DNA from: JBHHYU01 sp046757725
GTDB taxonomy: Bacteria > Desulfobacterota > Binatia > UBA9968
Assembly: GCA_046757725.1 (NCBI GenBank)
Contig: JBHHYU010000030.1
Span: forward strand, 1 to 31,610
Direction: 5' to 3'
DNA: 31,610 bases
In this document: positions 8,230 through 14,930 of the stretch, one piece after another
Layout of the letters: every line of letters begins with the position of its first letter
Numbering within the stretch: the first letter of the stretch is position 1
Notes under the pieces: model-generated
What the model was told of the DNA's origin: nothing
The model's input: the letters and a program-made list of their open reading frames with translations, nothing else
Databases searched by the model: none
Program-made: the position numbers and the translations under genes

Positions 8230-8413
8230 AACCATGACCTAAAACGGTATCACTCACAGGTTGCAATGGCGAATACTAGCCGCACCGCACGGATCTTATC
8301 CAGTCTTCAAACCTATTGGCACCTGATCGGGTGGCTATTCAGTAACAGCAATGACCCGGTTATTTTCAATGTCATCACTCCGAAACCAGATTTCCCGATT
8401 TCGCCAATTCCTA

Positions 8414-8433
8414 CTTCTCACCTTTCTAAGAAA
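8414..8433. promoter_or_regulatory. candidate activator site for the DksA-BON promoter
   Basis: CTTCTCA (8414-8420) and TAAGAAA (8427-8433) resemble the two arms of TTTCTCA-N4-TGAGAAA but with a 6-bp spacer. An overlapping copy, TTTCTAAGAAATAAGAAT (8423-8440), matches the 17064 dyad at 12/18. The centre of the first is 100 bp from the -12 GC, the same distance as in the pcm promoter. Confidence 0.35.
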
Positions 8434-8510
8434 TAAGAATTCGCTCCTTTTCGTTGATTTATTCGTGGTTGCAAAGCTCACACCAGCGAGCTTTGTTCTA
8501 CCGCCAGATT

Positions 8511-8526
8511 CGGCACACATCTTGCA
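8511..8526 (+). promoter_or_regulatory. sigma-54 promoter for the DksA-BON gene
   Basis: CGGCACACATCTTGCA has GG (8512-8513) and GC (8524-8525) exactly 10 bp apart and matches TGGCACG-N4-TTGCW except at the first T and the G after CAC. The start would be near 8537. The predicted RNA begins with CCGGACC (8537-8543), which can pair with GGTCCGG (8622-8628) just before the ribosome site. Confidence 0.75.
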
Positions 8527-8654
8527 CTTATAAAAACCGGACCTTAGAAGAATCACGGCAGCGAAAGTGTAGGGAACCGTGAACAACCGGCCTCCTCCTT
8601 TCCCCGTTTGGAGAAGGACCCGGTCCGGAGCGATGCTTATCGTAGGAGACGAGA

Positions 8655-9431
8655 ATGGCTATGAACGAGAAAATGCGCGATTCCCTGGCCCGAGCGTTAC
8701 GCCGTCAACGGGAAGCATGGTGCAAGGAGTTCACGGATGTGGAGAATGATCTTCACCTGCTTGCAGAGGATCGTGAGAGCGAACTGGAGGAACGCAGTTG
8801 GGACGAGCGCCGCGGTCGGTTGCTCGCTCGGCTTGCTGATCGGAGCAGTCACGCCATTGAAGAAATCGATGCGGCGTTGCATCGTATCGCAAAGGGGTCT
8901 TATGGAAGGTGCAGCAACTGCACGGGTCCAATTTTAATTGCTCGACTACGTGCCTTGCCGGCTACCCGATTTTGTGTCAGATGCGCGCTACGAAATGAAA
9001 AAAGCCGGCTGGTGAGAAGCCGGGAAAAAATAGCGCATGTGAACAATATCACGAAAAGAATGAGCCTGCTCGACGATAGTGAAATAATGGGTGAAATCCG
9101 AGAGCAGCTGCGAGAAGACGGTCGGGTTGATACCCAAGAACTGCGCATCAGATACCGCGGTGGGGTTGTTTACCTGCACGGCGCAATCCCTAGTGAGGCG
9201 GAGCATCGCATTCTACTTCAGCTTATCACCGATGTTATAGGTCTTAAAGACGTTGTTGATCGCATTCAAGTGGAAGAACTACTCTGGGAGCGCGAGAGCC
9301 GTTCCAAAGTGGAAAACCCTGAGCAATCTTTACCCTGGGTTGAATCCGCCGGCACCGAGGATATCGTGGAAGCCGGAGAAGAGGGAACAGAATTTATCGC
9401 ACCCACAAAACCTACTGCCGAGGAGGAATGA
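8655..9431 (+). CDS. DksA/TraR-type zinc-finger protein fused to a BON domain
   Basis: This 258-aa cytoplasmic protein has an N-terminal helical, coiled-coil-like region. A C4 zinc finger follows with Cys86/Cys89 (RCSNC) and Cys107/Cys110 (FCVRC), in the GSYGRC and ALPATRFC context typical of DksA/TraR proteins. A BON domain lies at about 140-210 (REQLREDGRVDTQELRIRY, then GVVYLHGAIPSEAEHRIL), with an acidic tail after it. DksA proteins act in the RNA polymerase secondary channel; BON domains usually bind membranes or other surfaces in envelope or osmotic proteins. The fusion is unusual. No signal peptide is visible, and the DksA coiled-coil tip motif is not evident, so a stringent-response role is uncertain. 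The start has AGGAGA seven bases upstream. A sigma-54 promoter lies about 120 bp upstream. Confidence 0.88.
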   Translation: MAMNEKMRDSLARALRRQREAWCKEFTDVENDLHLLAEDRESELEERSWDERRGRLLARLADRSSHAIEEIDAALHRIAKGSYGRCSNCTGPILIARLRALPATRFCVRCALRNEKSRLVRSREKIAHVNNITKRMSLLDDSEIMGEIREQLREDGRVDTQELRIRYRGGVVYLHGAIPSEAEHRILLQLITDVIGLKDVVDRIQVEELLWERESRSKVENPEQSLPWVESAGTEDIVEAGEEGTEFIAPTKPTAEEE

Positions 9432-9579
9432 GCCGTGAGCCATTCCAACTCCGCAGCGAGTACTCGTTCGAAAGCTTGCCCCGGGGTTTTGCATGTTCGA
9501 CGGCTATGCCCTTATCCCTGTTAAACTTACAATTCTTGCCTAGTTGCCACCCTCGGTTCCGGAAAAACACTGCCGATGG

Positions 9580-10071
9580 CTAAGCCGCCTTTTCTTTTCC
9601 CCCACCCCCATTAGTCAGTGGGACAATCCTGGGCTTGACCAGATCTTCAAAGTCTCTGGTGTTCACCTTTACGGTCTGCAGGTGATTGCCGGCATTAAAG
9701 AAAATGGTCTCGTCCTTATGCAGAGCAGGGTCTACATAAACCGGTAACCCAAAGAGGTTACCGAAAGGGGGCATAGCACCGATCTCACAATCGGGGAAGA
9801 GCGAGGCAAAGTCACCTTCCGTAGCCAAAGAGACCGCCGTAACGCCGAGTCCGGTTTTGACTCTCGTGAAACTGACCAATTTGCTGGCGGGTACGACTAC
9901 CATGACAAAGGCACCATCGACCTTCAAGATCACCACCTTCGCCATTTCCCGTCCCGGAATATGCTGAGATGCGGCAGTTTCCTGAGCAGTAAAAGCATGG
10001 GGGTGTTGGTAGACCTCGTAGGAAATCTTCGCCTTGTCTAGACATTCCTTTAGCTTGGTAAGTATAGGCAT
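9580..10071 (-). CDS. YbaK/EbsC-type aminoacyl-tRNA deacylase
   Basis: This 163-aa YbaK/prolyl-tRNA-editing domain protein hydrolyses mischarged aminoacyl-tRNAs in trans. Family landmarks are HPHAFTAQETAASQHIPGRE near the N terminus, MAKVVILKVDGAFVMVVVPA (the usual catalytic-lysine strand), and PFGNLFGLPVYVDPAL. ATG 10071 is chosen because GGAGG lies just upstream; the longer open frame has no start with a comparable site. It begins 25 bp after the stop of the methyltransferase gene, so the two form a protein and translation quality-control operon, probably driven by the sigma-54 promoter upstream of pcm. The specific tRNA substrate cannot be told. Confidence 0.88.
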   Translation of the reverse strand: MPILTKLKECLDKAKISYEVYQHPHAFTAQETAASQHIPGREMAKVVILKVDGAFVMVVVPASKLVSFTRVKTGLGVTAVSLATEGDFASLFPDCEIGAMPPFGNLFGLPVYVDPALHKDETIFFNAGNHLQTVKVNTRDFEDLVKPRIVPLTNGGGGKEKAA

Positions 10072-10096
10072 GATCGCCTCCTTTCTGATCAGACCA

Positions 10097-10789
10097 TTAG
10101 TTATCTTTCCATCCCTCACGACCCAACAGGCGGACAAAAGTACAGAGGCCGAGACTTTCCCTGTGAACAACCTCTCCTTTTTTGGTGAGCTTCAACAGAT
10201 CTTGCTCCCACGAGTCTCCTACAGGTAAAACTAAACGGCCTCCTTGGACGAGCTGTTTGATCAGAGAATCCGGTATATCCGGTGCGCCGGCGGTGACAAC
10301 TATCGCATCAAAGGGTGCCTCTTCCGGGAGACCCAGTGTCCCGTTGCCGCAAACAATTTTTACGTTGAAAATTTCCAGGTCAACCATTCTATCCTTGGCC
10401 CTTTGAACCAGTTCTCCTATACGCTCAACGGTGTAAACTCGCTTTGCCAGATGCGATAAAATGGCGGCCTGGTAACCAGAGCCCGTTCCGACCTCCAGCA
10501 CCTTTTCTTTTCCTGTAAGCTCAAGAGCCTCAGTCATGAGCGCAACAATATAGGGCTGCGAGATGGTCTGGCCAAAGCCCAGTAAAATAGGACCATCCGC
10601 ATAGGCCAGTAGTTTGTCCCTTTCACGTACAAAGAGATGCCGTGGGATCACCCGCATTGCTTCCAGGAGCTTTGCATCTCGAATCCCCCTTTGAGCAAGC
10701 TGGTTCTCAACCATGCGCTGACGTTCTAGGAACGTCTCCCGACTATCCCAGCGATACAGCCCACTGGAGTCTTCTCTTGCCATCACCAT
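10097..10789 (-). CDS. pcm: protein-L-isoaspartate O-methyltransferase
   Basis: This 230-aa SAM-dependent enzyme repairs isoaspartyl residues that accumulate in ageing or starved cells. It shows the family's IPRHLFV segment, GQTISQPYIVALMTEAL, SAM-binding motif I (VLEVGTGSGYQAAIL), YTVERI, and a late KLTKKGEVVHRESLGLCTFV. The body is full length with about 28 extra N-terminal residues. No clear ribosome site precedes ATG 10789, and the predicted sigma-54 start at about 10807 leaves only an 18-nt leader, so a later start is possible. The ybaK-type gene follows at 25 bp. A stationary-phase or stress role fits its placement in the sigma-54 cluster. Confidence 0.93.
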   Translation of the reverse strand: MVMAREDSSGLYRWDSRETFLERQRMVENQLAQRGIRDAKLLEAMRVIPRHLFVRERDKLLAYADGPILLGFGQTISQPYIVALMTEALELTGKEKVLEVGTGSGYQAAILSHLAKRVYTVERIGELVQRAKDRMVDLEIFNVKIVCGNGTLGLPEEAPFDAIVVTAGAPDIPDSLIKQLVQGGRLVLPVGDSWEQDLLKLTKKGEVVHRESLGLCTFVRLLGREGWKDN

Positions 10790-10816
10790 ATGTTTAGGGA
10801 GTTGCTATTGAAATAT

Positions 10817-10832
10817 TGCAATAATCATGCCT
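10817..10832 (-). promoter_or_regulatory. sigma-54 promoter for pcm-ybaK
   Basis: The minus strand reads AGGCATGATTATTGCA: GG and GC are exactly 10 bp apart and the -12 element is perfect (TTGCA). The -24 element GGCATG is close to GGCACG. Transcription would start near 10807. Confidence 0.65.
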
Positions 10833-10871
10833 TCACTTGTTCACAGGAAACGCCGCCATCCGTCCCTTAAC

Positions 10872-10913
10872 AAAAAGCTTCTTCCTATCTTTGAGATTTC
10901 AGGAAGCTTTTTT
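10872..10913. terminator. bidirectional terminator-like hairpin
   Basis: AAAAAGCTTC (10872-10881) pairs with GAAGCTTTTTT (10903-10913). The stem is flanked by an A-run and a T-run, so it could terminate either strand. Neither side has an evident gene ending here. Its right arm abuts the dyad at 10911. The rest of 10790-11243 holds only the two promoters and activator sites listed. Confidence 0.4.
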
Positions 10914-10928
10914 CTCAGTTATGCAAAC
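10911..10928. promoter_or_regulatory. candidate activator site for pcm promoter
   Basis: TTTCTCAGTTATGCAAAC has a perfect left arm TTTCTCA and a partial right arm (TG..AA) of the dyad. Its centre lies 100 bp from the -12 GC of the pcm promoter, matching the DksA-BON arrangement. Confidence 0.4.
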
Positions 10929-11105
10929 CAAATGTGAAACCCACCTTGTCCTGTGGCAAAAGCTAGCCATGTTTATTACCGGCCAAATTCCACTTGCCAA
11001 AGCAAGACTTGAGTTATAAAAAGCAATCGGGAGAACCTGAGGCAGTACCGGTGACTGTACTTGGAAAATCCTTTGATCGACTTCCTTCACGATCCCCCAC
11101 CATTT

Positions 11106-11123
11106 TTTCGCAATCCTGAGAAA
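11106..11123. promoter_or_regulatory. activator dyad for the exported-protein promoter
   Basis: TTTCGCAATCCTGAGAAA matches the dyad at 17064 in 13 of 18 positions and keeps the symmetric TTTC-N-CA...TG-N-GAAA frame. Its centre is 60 bp upstream of the -12 GC of the sigma-54 promoter at 11162. Confidence 0.5.
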
Positions 11124-11161
11124 ACTCGCCGTAGGGGATACCGAGAAAGAAACAGATTTCT

Positions 11162-11177
11162 TGGCACAAGCTTTGCT
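11162..11177 (+). promoter_or_regulatory. near-perfect sigma-54 promoter
   Basis: TGGCACAAGCTTTGCT departs from TGGCACG-N4-TTGCW at a single position. GG (11163-11164) and GC (11175-11176) are 10 bp apart. The start is predicted near 11187, 57 nt before the exported-protein gene. Confidence 0.85.
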
Positions 11178-11243
11178 CTAATTCTTAGCGCTGGGTAACC
11201 AGTTGGAGTATTAACGGCCTTTGATAATGTCCGAGATAGTCAA

Positions 11244-11684
11244 GTGAGCAGGAAGGAGATAGGGATACTGAAATACATACCGGTAGCTATTATTCTAGGT
11301 GCCGTAATGAGCTCTATGTTCTGGATGCAACCGGCACCCGCCACCTCAGCTACCCTCCTCTCCAAAGATCGCGGATCTCAGTACGTCGCTATTCGCAACT
11401 TAACCATCAAGAAAGGATCGGTTTCGGGCGAGTTAGTGAACAAGTCCCGAGTGCTGATTCGTGACGTGCAGTTGCGGATTCGGTATTACTGGCATTGGAA
11501 GAACGAATACCACCCCGGCGACGAGAGCCCGGGGGAGACGATATTTTATACGGTCAGGAAGGGGATACCTCCCGGCAAGACAACCCGGTTTACATACCAT
11601 CTCTCCACTCCTTTACCTTCTCGCACCGACGGCTATTTCGAATCGACAGTATCCGTGGCTGGATTTACGAAAGTAATGCGGTAA
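11244..11684 (+). CDS. small exported protein of unknown function
   Basis: This 146-aa protein has a hydrophobic segment at about 10-36 (YIPVAIILGAVMSSMFWM, then an alanine-rich stretch) that reads as a signal peptide or signal anchor. The rest resembles a beta-rich domain of the FxLYD/DUF type: IRNLTIKKGSVSGELVNKS followed by VQLRIRYYWHWKN and PPGKTTRFTYHLS suggest an immunoglobulin-like fold. It probably faces the periplasm. GTG 11244 is the only conventional in-frame start before the hydrophobic segment, yet the best ribosome site (AGGAAGGAG, 11249-11257) lies inside the frame, so initiation is uncertain. It follows the best sigma-54 promoter in the window and precedes the hibernation-factor gene by about 100 bp, possibly as one transcript. 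Confidence 0.72.
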   Translation: MSRKEIGILKYIPVAIILGAVMSSMFWMQPAPATSATLLSKDRGSQYVAIRNLTIKKGSVSGELVNKSRVLIRDVQLRIRYYWHWKNEYHPGDESPGETIFYTVRKGIPPGKTTRFTYHLSTPLPSRTDGYFESTVSVAGFTKVMR

Positions 11685-11775
11685 AATGAGCTACGGGGTT
11701 ATAGTAAAGGGGGGGTGCCATCGAATCAATGACCGTCCAATCGAGACAAGCTAGTCGGCAAGAAATCTAGAAAAA

Positions 11776-11781
11776 GGAGGG
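11776..11781 (+). promoter_or_regulatory. strong ribosome binding site pointing to an ATC start
   Basis: GGAGGG, preceded by AAAAA, sits 8 nt before ATC 11789-11791. The frame is closed by TAG at 11768-11770 and contains no ATG, GTG or TTG before 11822. ATG 11822 has no ribosome site in front of it. Confidence 0.7.
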
Positions 11782-11788
11782 AGCAGCT

Positions 11789-12352
11789 ATCGAACTTCCG
11801 CTGCAAGTCACATTTCGCAACATGCCTGCTTCCGAGGCCATTGAGGCCCATATACGGGAGAAGGCATCGAAACTCGATTTATTTCATGATCGGATTACGG
11901 GCTGCCGGGTGGTTGTTGAGGCCCCACATCGCCGCCACCACAAAGGAAAACTCTATCATATACGCATAGACATTACGGTACCGCGGAGCCAATTGGTGGT
12001 GAACCGTGAACCAAGTAAGCGTGCCGGTCACGAGGACGCCTATGTGGCGATTCGTGATGCCTTTGATGCCGCTCAACGCAAGTTACAGGATTATGCACGC
12101 CGCCAGCGCGGGCTAGTCAAGGCCCATGAAGCGATGCCTCATGCCTTTGTCAGCAAGCTGTTCCGTGACGAGGATTTCGGCTTTCTGGAAACAGCCGACG
12201 GACGCGAGGTCTATTTCCATAGAAACAGCGTCTTGGAGCCCGGATTTGAGCGCATAGAGGTAGGATTAGAGGTCACCTTCTCCGAGGAACAGGGCGAAAA
12301 AGGCCCGCAGGCCAGCACAGTAAAGCTGGTCGGCAAAACTAGTGATGGATGA
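11789..12352 (+). CDS. ribosome hibernation factor (HPF/RaiA-like) fused to a cold-shock domain
   Basis: This protein of about 187 aa has an N-terminal ribosome-associated HPF/RaiA-like domain (about 1-110: EAIEAHIREKASKLDLFHDR, CRVVVEAPHRRHHKGKLYHI, DAYVAIRDAFDAAQRKLQDY). A C-terminal cold-shock OB domain follows (about 115-182: GFLETADGREVYFHRNS, then GLEVTFSEEQGEKGPQAS). HPF domains block the decoding centre of idle ribosomes; the cold-shock domain binds RNA. The start is the odd part. Ideal GGAGGG precedes ATC (11789), and the 11 codons before the first ATG (11822) read ELPLQVTFRN, which I recall as the conserved N terminus of this family. Initiation at a non-canonical AUC is therefore likely; otherwise the protein is shortened by 11 residues. 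Confidence 0.88.
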   Translation: MELPLQVTFRNMPASEAIEAHIREKASKLDLFHDRITGCRVVVEAPHRRHHKGKLYHIRIDITVPRSQLVVNREPSKRAGHEDAYVAIRDAFDAAQRKLQDYARRQRGLVKAHEAMPHAFVSKLFRDEDFGFLETADGREVYFHRNSVLEPGFERIEVGLEVTFSEEQGEKGPQASTVKLVGKTSDG

Positions 12353-12553
12353 TGTTGTCTTCAACGCCTCTAGCCTGGATTTAAGAAGCTAGGATCTACC
12401 CTTACGCTTTGCGCCTGGAACGATTAGCCTGACGGACTGCCCTGATACGGACCAAAGGGTCCGAGGCAAACTAAGACATCGTTTCAACCCAAACCGGTGA
12501 AACCTTAACATTCAGGGATAAGGGTCGAGATATGGGTACGGGGAGCGATTGCT

Positions 12554-12785
12554 ATGTCGAAGGATAGGTTTCTTTCCTTTCAGTTGCAGATCTATCAGGA
12601 CGTAAACCGCCTCTTTAACGATATCATCCACCGTTCCTGGGGCAGGTCCCAAGAACTATGGAGTGGAATCCCCCTATTGATCTCCATGAGACCCCAGATA
12701 CGGGTCCAGATCCTTTTCGGTAATGATCCCAAGGATCCGGCTGTGTTCAGACAAAGGTAAACGGTTAAAGTTACCTGCCTACATC
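12554..12785 (+). pseudogene. frameshifted small heat-shock protein (Hsp20) remnant
   Basis: ATG 12554, with GGGGAG upstream, opens a frame that begins like an Hsp20 (FQLQIYQDVNRLFNDIIHRS, then WGRSQELW). The characteristic continuation is in another frame: WNPPIDLHETPD is read two bases out of phase near 12658-12693 and soon meets a stop. A DPKD motif typical of the next Hsp20 segment is back in the original frame (about 12730), which stops at 12760. The alpha-crystallin core is absent. At least two frameshifts and a truncation make this a decayed chaperone gene. The upstream stretch 12353-12553 holds a small CGGACC/GGTCCG hairpin and no gene. Confidence 0.6.
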
Positions 12786-14472
12786 AGCGCAACCCGGCCA
12801 GTTCTTGCAATAGATGCCAGTTCCGCAATCGGTCCCCCTGTCCTTTGAGGAGAATTTCAGACGGACTACCCGCCTCATTGAATTGTCTGCCAAAGCGTCT
12901 TTCAGTGCGGGCGAAATCAATAAAAGTAAACGGTTTTTCGCTCTTGGGTGGAGTCCACCAGTCTTCTTTCTGCGCTGGATTACCCACAAGACTCAAGCGC
13001 CTGCGGATTGTCTCTCCTTTGCGTGGGTCATAAATAAAAAGCGGAAAGGCACGCGATTCTACTGCCAACTTGGAGTGCTGCGCCGCTAGATTATCAGCCA
13101 CTCCGTGCTCAGGTTGGCAGGTAGTGTAAACGTTGACCACCGCAGGCCCCGGAAACTCATTGGCCTCCATAACGGCTTTGTAAAAGTGGTTGATGTGAGA
13201 AGGCGTTGTCTGGGCAACATAAACCTCTGGATGCATCAGGCAAATGTGCGACAACTCTTTTCGCTGCTCCTGTTTTCCTTTCGTTGCCCTACCAAAGGAT
13301 GCCATTTTTGCATCTTGCCCTAAGTAAGATGCCGTGGACGCCTGGCCGCCGGTATTGGAATAGACCTGGGTGTCCAGCACGAGGACGTTGATGTTCATCC
13401 CGCTGGCCAGCAAACGGCTCAAGCTCTGGAAACCGATATCGTACATGGCACCATCACCGCCAAGAACCCAGATTTTCTTATCAACCCACCCCTTCTGATC
13501 CCAACGGGCTCGAACCCCCATAGCAGCTGCGGGCCCATTTTCAAACAGCGAGTTGCTCCACGGTACCAAAAAGGGATTGTAAGGATAGGTCGATCCATAG
13601 ACGGTGTTGCAACCTGTGGCAGCCACAATACCCATGCTCTCCGGTCCATAGACAAATCCGGTAGCCGCCAGCATCATACGAATGGCAGTAGCCTCACCGC
13701 ACCCCATGCAGGAACCAGCCCCTCCGACATACAAAAGAGCCGAAGTTTCAGCCAACATCACGTCGGCGAGCGCACGTTCGTTGATGTATTCCCTCGGAGT
13801 GGGTCCGATCCGGCGAAAAAAGTTGAAGGCACGACGATAGTGCGGCAAGGTCTTTTCACTCTTCTTGACCATCTTCAATGCGTGGTAACCCAATGCATCG
13901 CATACCTCCACGCACTCAGCGCAGCCCTTACACTTCGTTGGGTCGACAAAGATACCGAACATGGCTCCCTCTTGTCCCTGCTTCTTGGGAACATCATAAT
14001 ATTTCCGGGTCTTAGCCCAATGGGAACGGACCCAGCTTTGCTCATCCGAATCTTCGATCTTGCCGATGGCTTGCTCTATCTGTGGAACGGGGATGGCCTT
14101 ACCCAGAATCGCCGTATCGGGACATTCCGTAACACAGGTCATGCAACCAACGCATTTCTCCCGGTAGAAGTCCGGTATCTCCGGGGCAATGTAGCTGAAG
14201 TCCCTAAGGGCCGCGGTCCCGGGAGGCACAAGGCTACGCGCAATTCCAATATCGGCCGGCAAGGTAACCGAGCCCTTGCCTTCCTGGTAAGTACCAATGA
14301 TCCGGGTGTTGAAATCGTCCACGTAGGAGTCCAGATCCAAGTCGAAAAGGTGGGTATCCAGAAAAGCCGTCTCATGGGTCCCCTTCGCCTCACCCGGTTG
14401 TTTGATGCCTATGTCCGTCTGCTCACGAACCGCACCTTCCAACGGGCTGAATAAATTGTCATGCTCTGTCAT
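12784..14472 (-). CDS. pyruvate:ferredoxin oxidoreductase, fused delta-beta polypeptide
   Basis: This 562-aa polypeptide carries the electron-transfer and thiamine-diphosphate half of a 2-oxoacid:ferredoxin oxidoreductase. Two [4Fe-4S] ferredoxin motifs (CVGCMTCVTECP and CKGCAECVEVC, residues about 110-200) are followed by the TPP domain: GSCMGCGEATA with the proximal-cluster cysteines, GGDGAMYDIGFQ and VYSNTGGQAS as the Mg/TPP motif, and a later TTCQPEHG cysteine. With the alpha-gamma protein encoded upstream it decarboxylates pyruvate to acetyl-CoA, or runs in reverse with CO2 and reduced ferredoxin. ATG 14472 is preferred because GGAGG lies seven bases upstream; the TTG at 14505 does not have this. 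The domain order matches the C-terminal half of single-chain NifJ-type PFOR. Confidence 0.93.
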   Translation of the reverse strand: MTEHDNLFSPLEGAVREQTDIGIKQPGEAKGTHETAFLDTHLFDLDLDSYVDDFNTRIIGTYQEGKGSVTLPADIGIARSLVPPGTAALRDFSYIAPEIPDFYREKCVGCMTCVTECPDTAILGKAIPVPQIEQAIGKIEDSDEQSWVRSHWAKTRKYYDVPKKQGQEGAMFGIFVDPTKCKGCAECVEVCDALGYHALKMVKKSEKTLPHYRRAFNFFRRIGPTPREYINERALADVMLAETSALLYVGGAGSCMGCGEATAIRMMLAATGFVYGPESMGIVAATGCNTVYGSTYPYNPFLVPWSNSLFENGPAAAMGVRARWDQKGWVDKKIWVLGGDGAMYDIGFQSLSRLLASGMNINVLVLDTQVYSNTGGQASTASYLGQDAKMASFGRATKGKQEQRKELSHICLMHPEVYVAQTTPSHINHFYKAVMEANEFPGPAVVNVYTTCQPEHGVADNLAAQHSKLAVESRAFPLFIYDPRKGETIRRRLSLVGNPAQKEDWWTPPKSEKPFTFIDFARTERRFGRQFNEAGSPSEILLKGQGDRLRNWHLLQELAGLR

Positions 14473-14491
14473 GTTGGAACCTCCGTTACAA

Positions 14492-14905
14492 TCATCTTTC
14501 GTCAACGTGCTTGCTCAGGTCTGTCACGGACAAGATGCCTACGGGCCGTGGATGCTCATCCCCTTGTTCCATCACCACCAAACGGTGAATGCGCTTTTCT
14601 TGAAGCAGTCTGGCAGCCTCGGTGATCGAGGTATCCGGCGTGACACTGATGACAGGAGTGGTCATCAGGTGAGCTGCCACCAATCCTCGCCAATGTTTCA
14701 AATAGGGCTGGACGAAGCGGGCGTTCACTAGATCAGTACGAGATATCACCCCTACGGCCTCTCCCCCTTCTTTGATCACAACCAGGGCGCTAATTTCCTT
14801 GGAATCCATAATTTTAGCGACCTCTTCAATGGAAGCTTCGGGATGGCAACTGATAATACCCCGGTGCATCCAACCGGCTACGGTCTTTTGGCTTTCCCTG
14901 TCCAT
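14492..14905 (-). CDS. two-CBS-domain protein inside the PFOR operon
   Basis: This 137-aa protein is a complete CBS pair: GWMHRGIISCHPEASIEEVA with VGVISRTDL, then AAHLMTTPVISVTPDTS with VGILSVTDL. Bateman pairs bind AMP, ATP, SAM or NAD and regulate partner proteins. The gene is wedged between the two PFOR genes, 25 bp after the alpha-gamma stop and 19 bp before the delta-beta ATG, with no room for a promoter. It is therefore translated with PFOR and may tune the enzyme to adenylate charge; that role is inference. The start has GAGG nine bases upstream. A different, single-CBS protein lies at 2289-2474. Confidence 0.88.
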   Translation of the reverse strand: MDRESQKTVAGWMHRGIISCHPEASIEEVAKIMDSKEISALVVIKEGGEAVGVISRTDLVNARFVQPYLKHWRGLVAAHLMTTPVISVTPDTSITEAARLLQEKRIHRLVVMEQGDEHPRPVGILSVTDLSKHVDER

Positions 14906-14930
14906 CCGAAACCTCGGGACTCCTTACTTT

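Noticed and set aside
13840..14454. 204-codon plus-strand frame
   Set aside because: Antisense to the PFOR delta-beta gene, whose ferredoxin and TPP motifs are intact.
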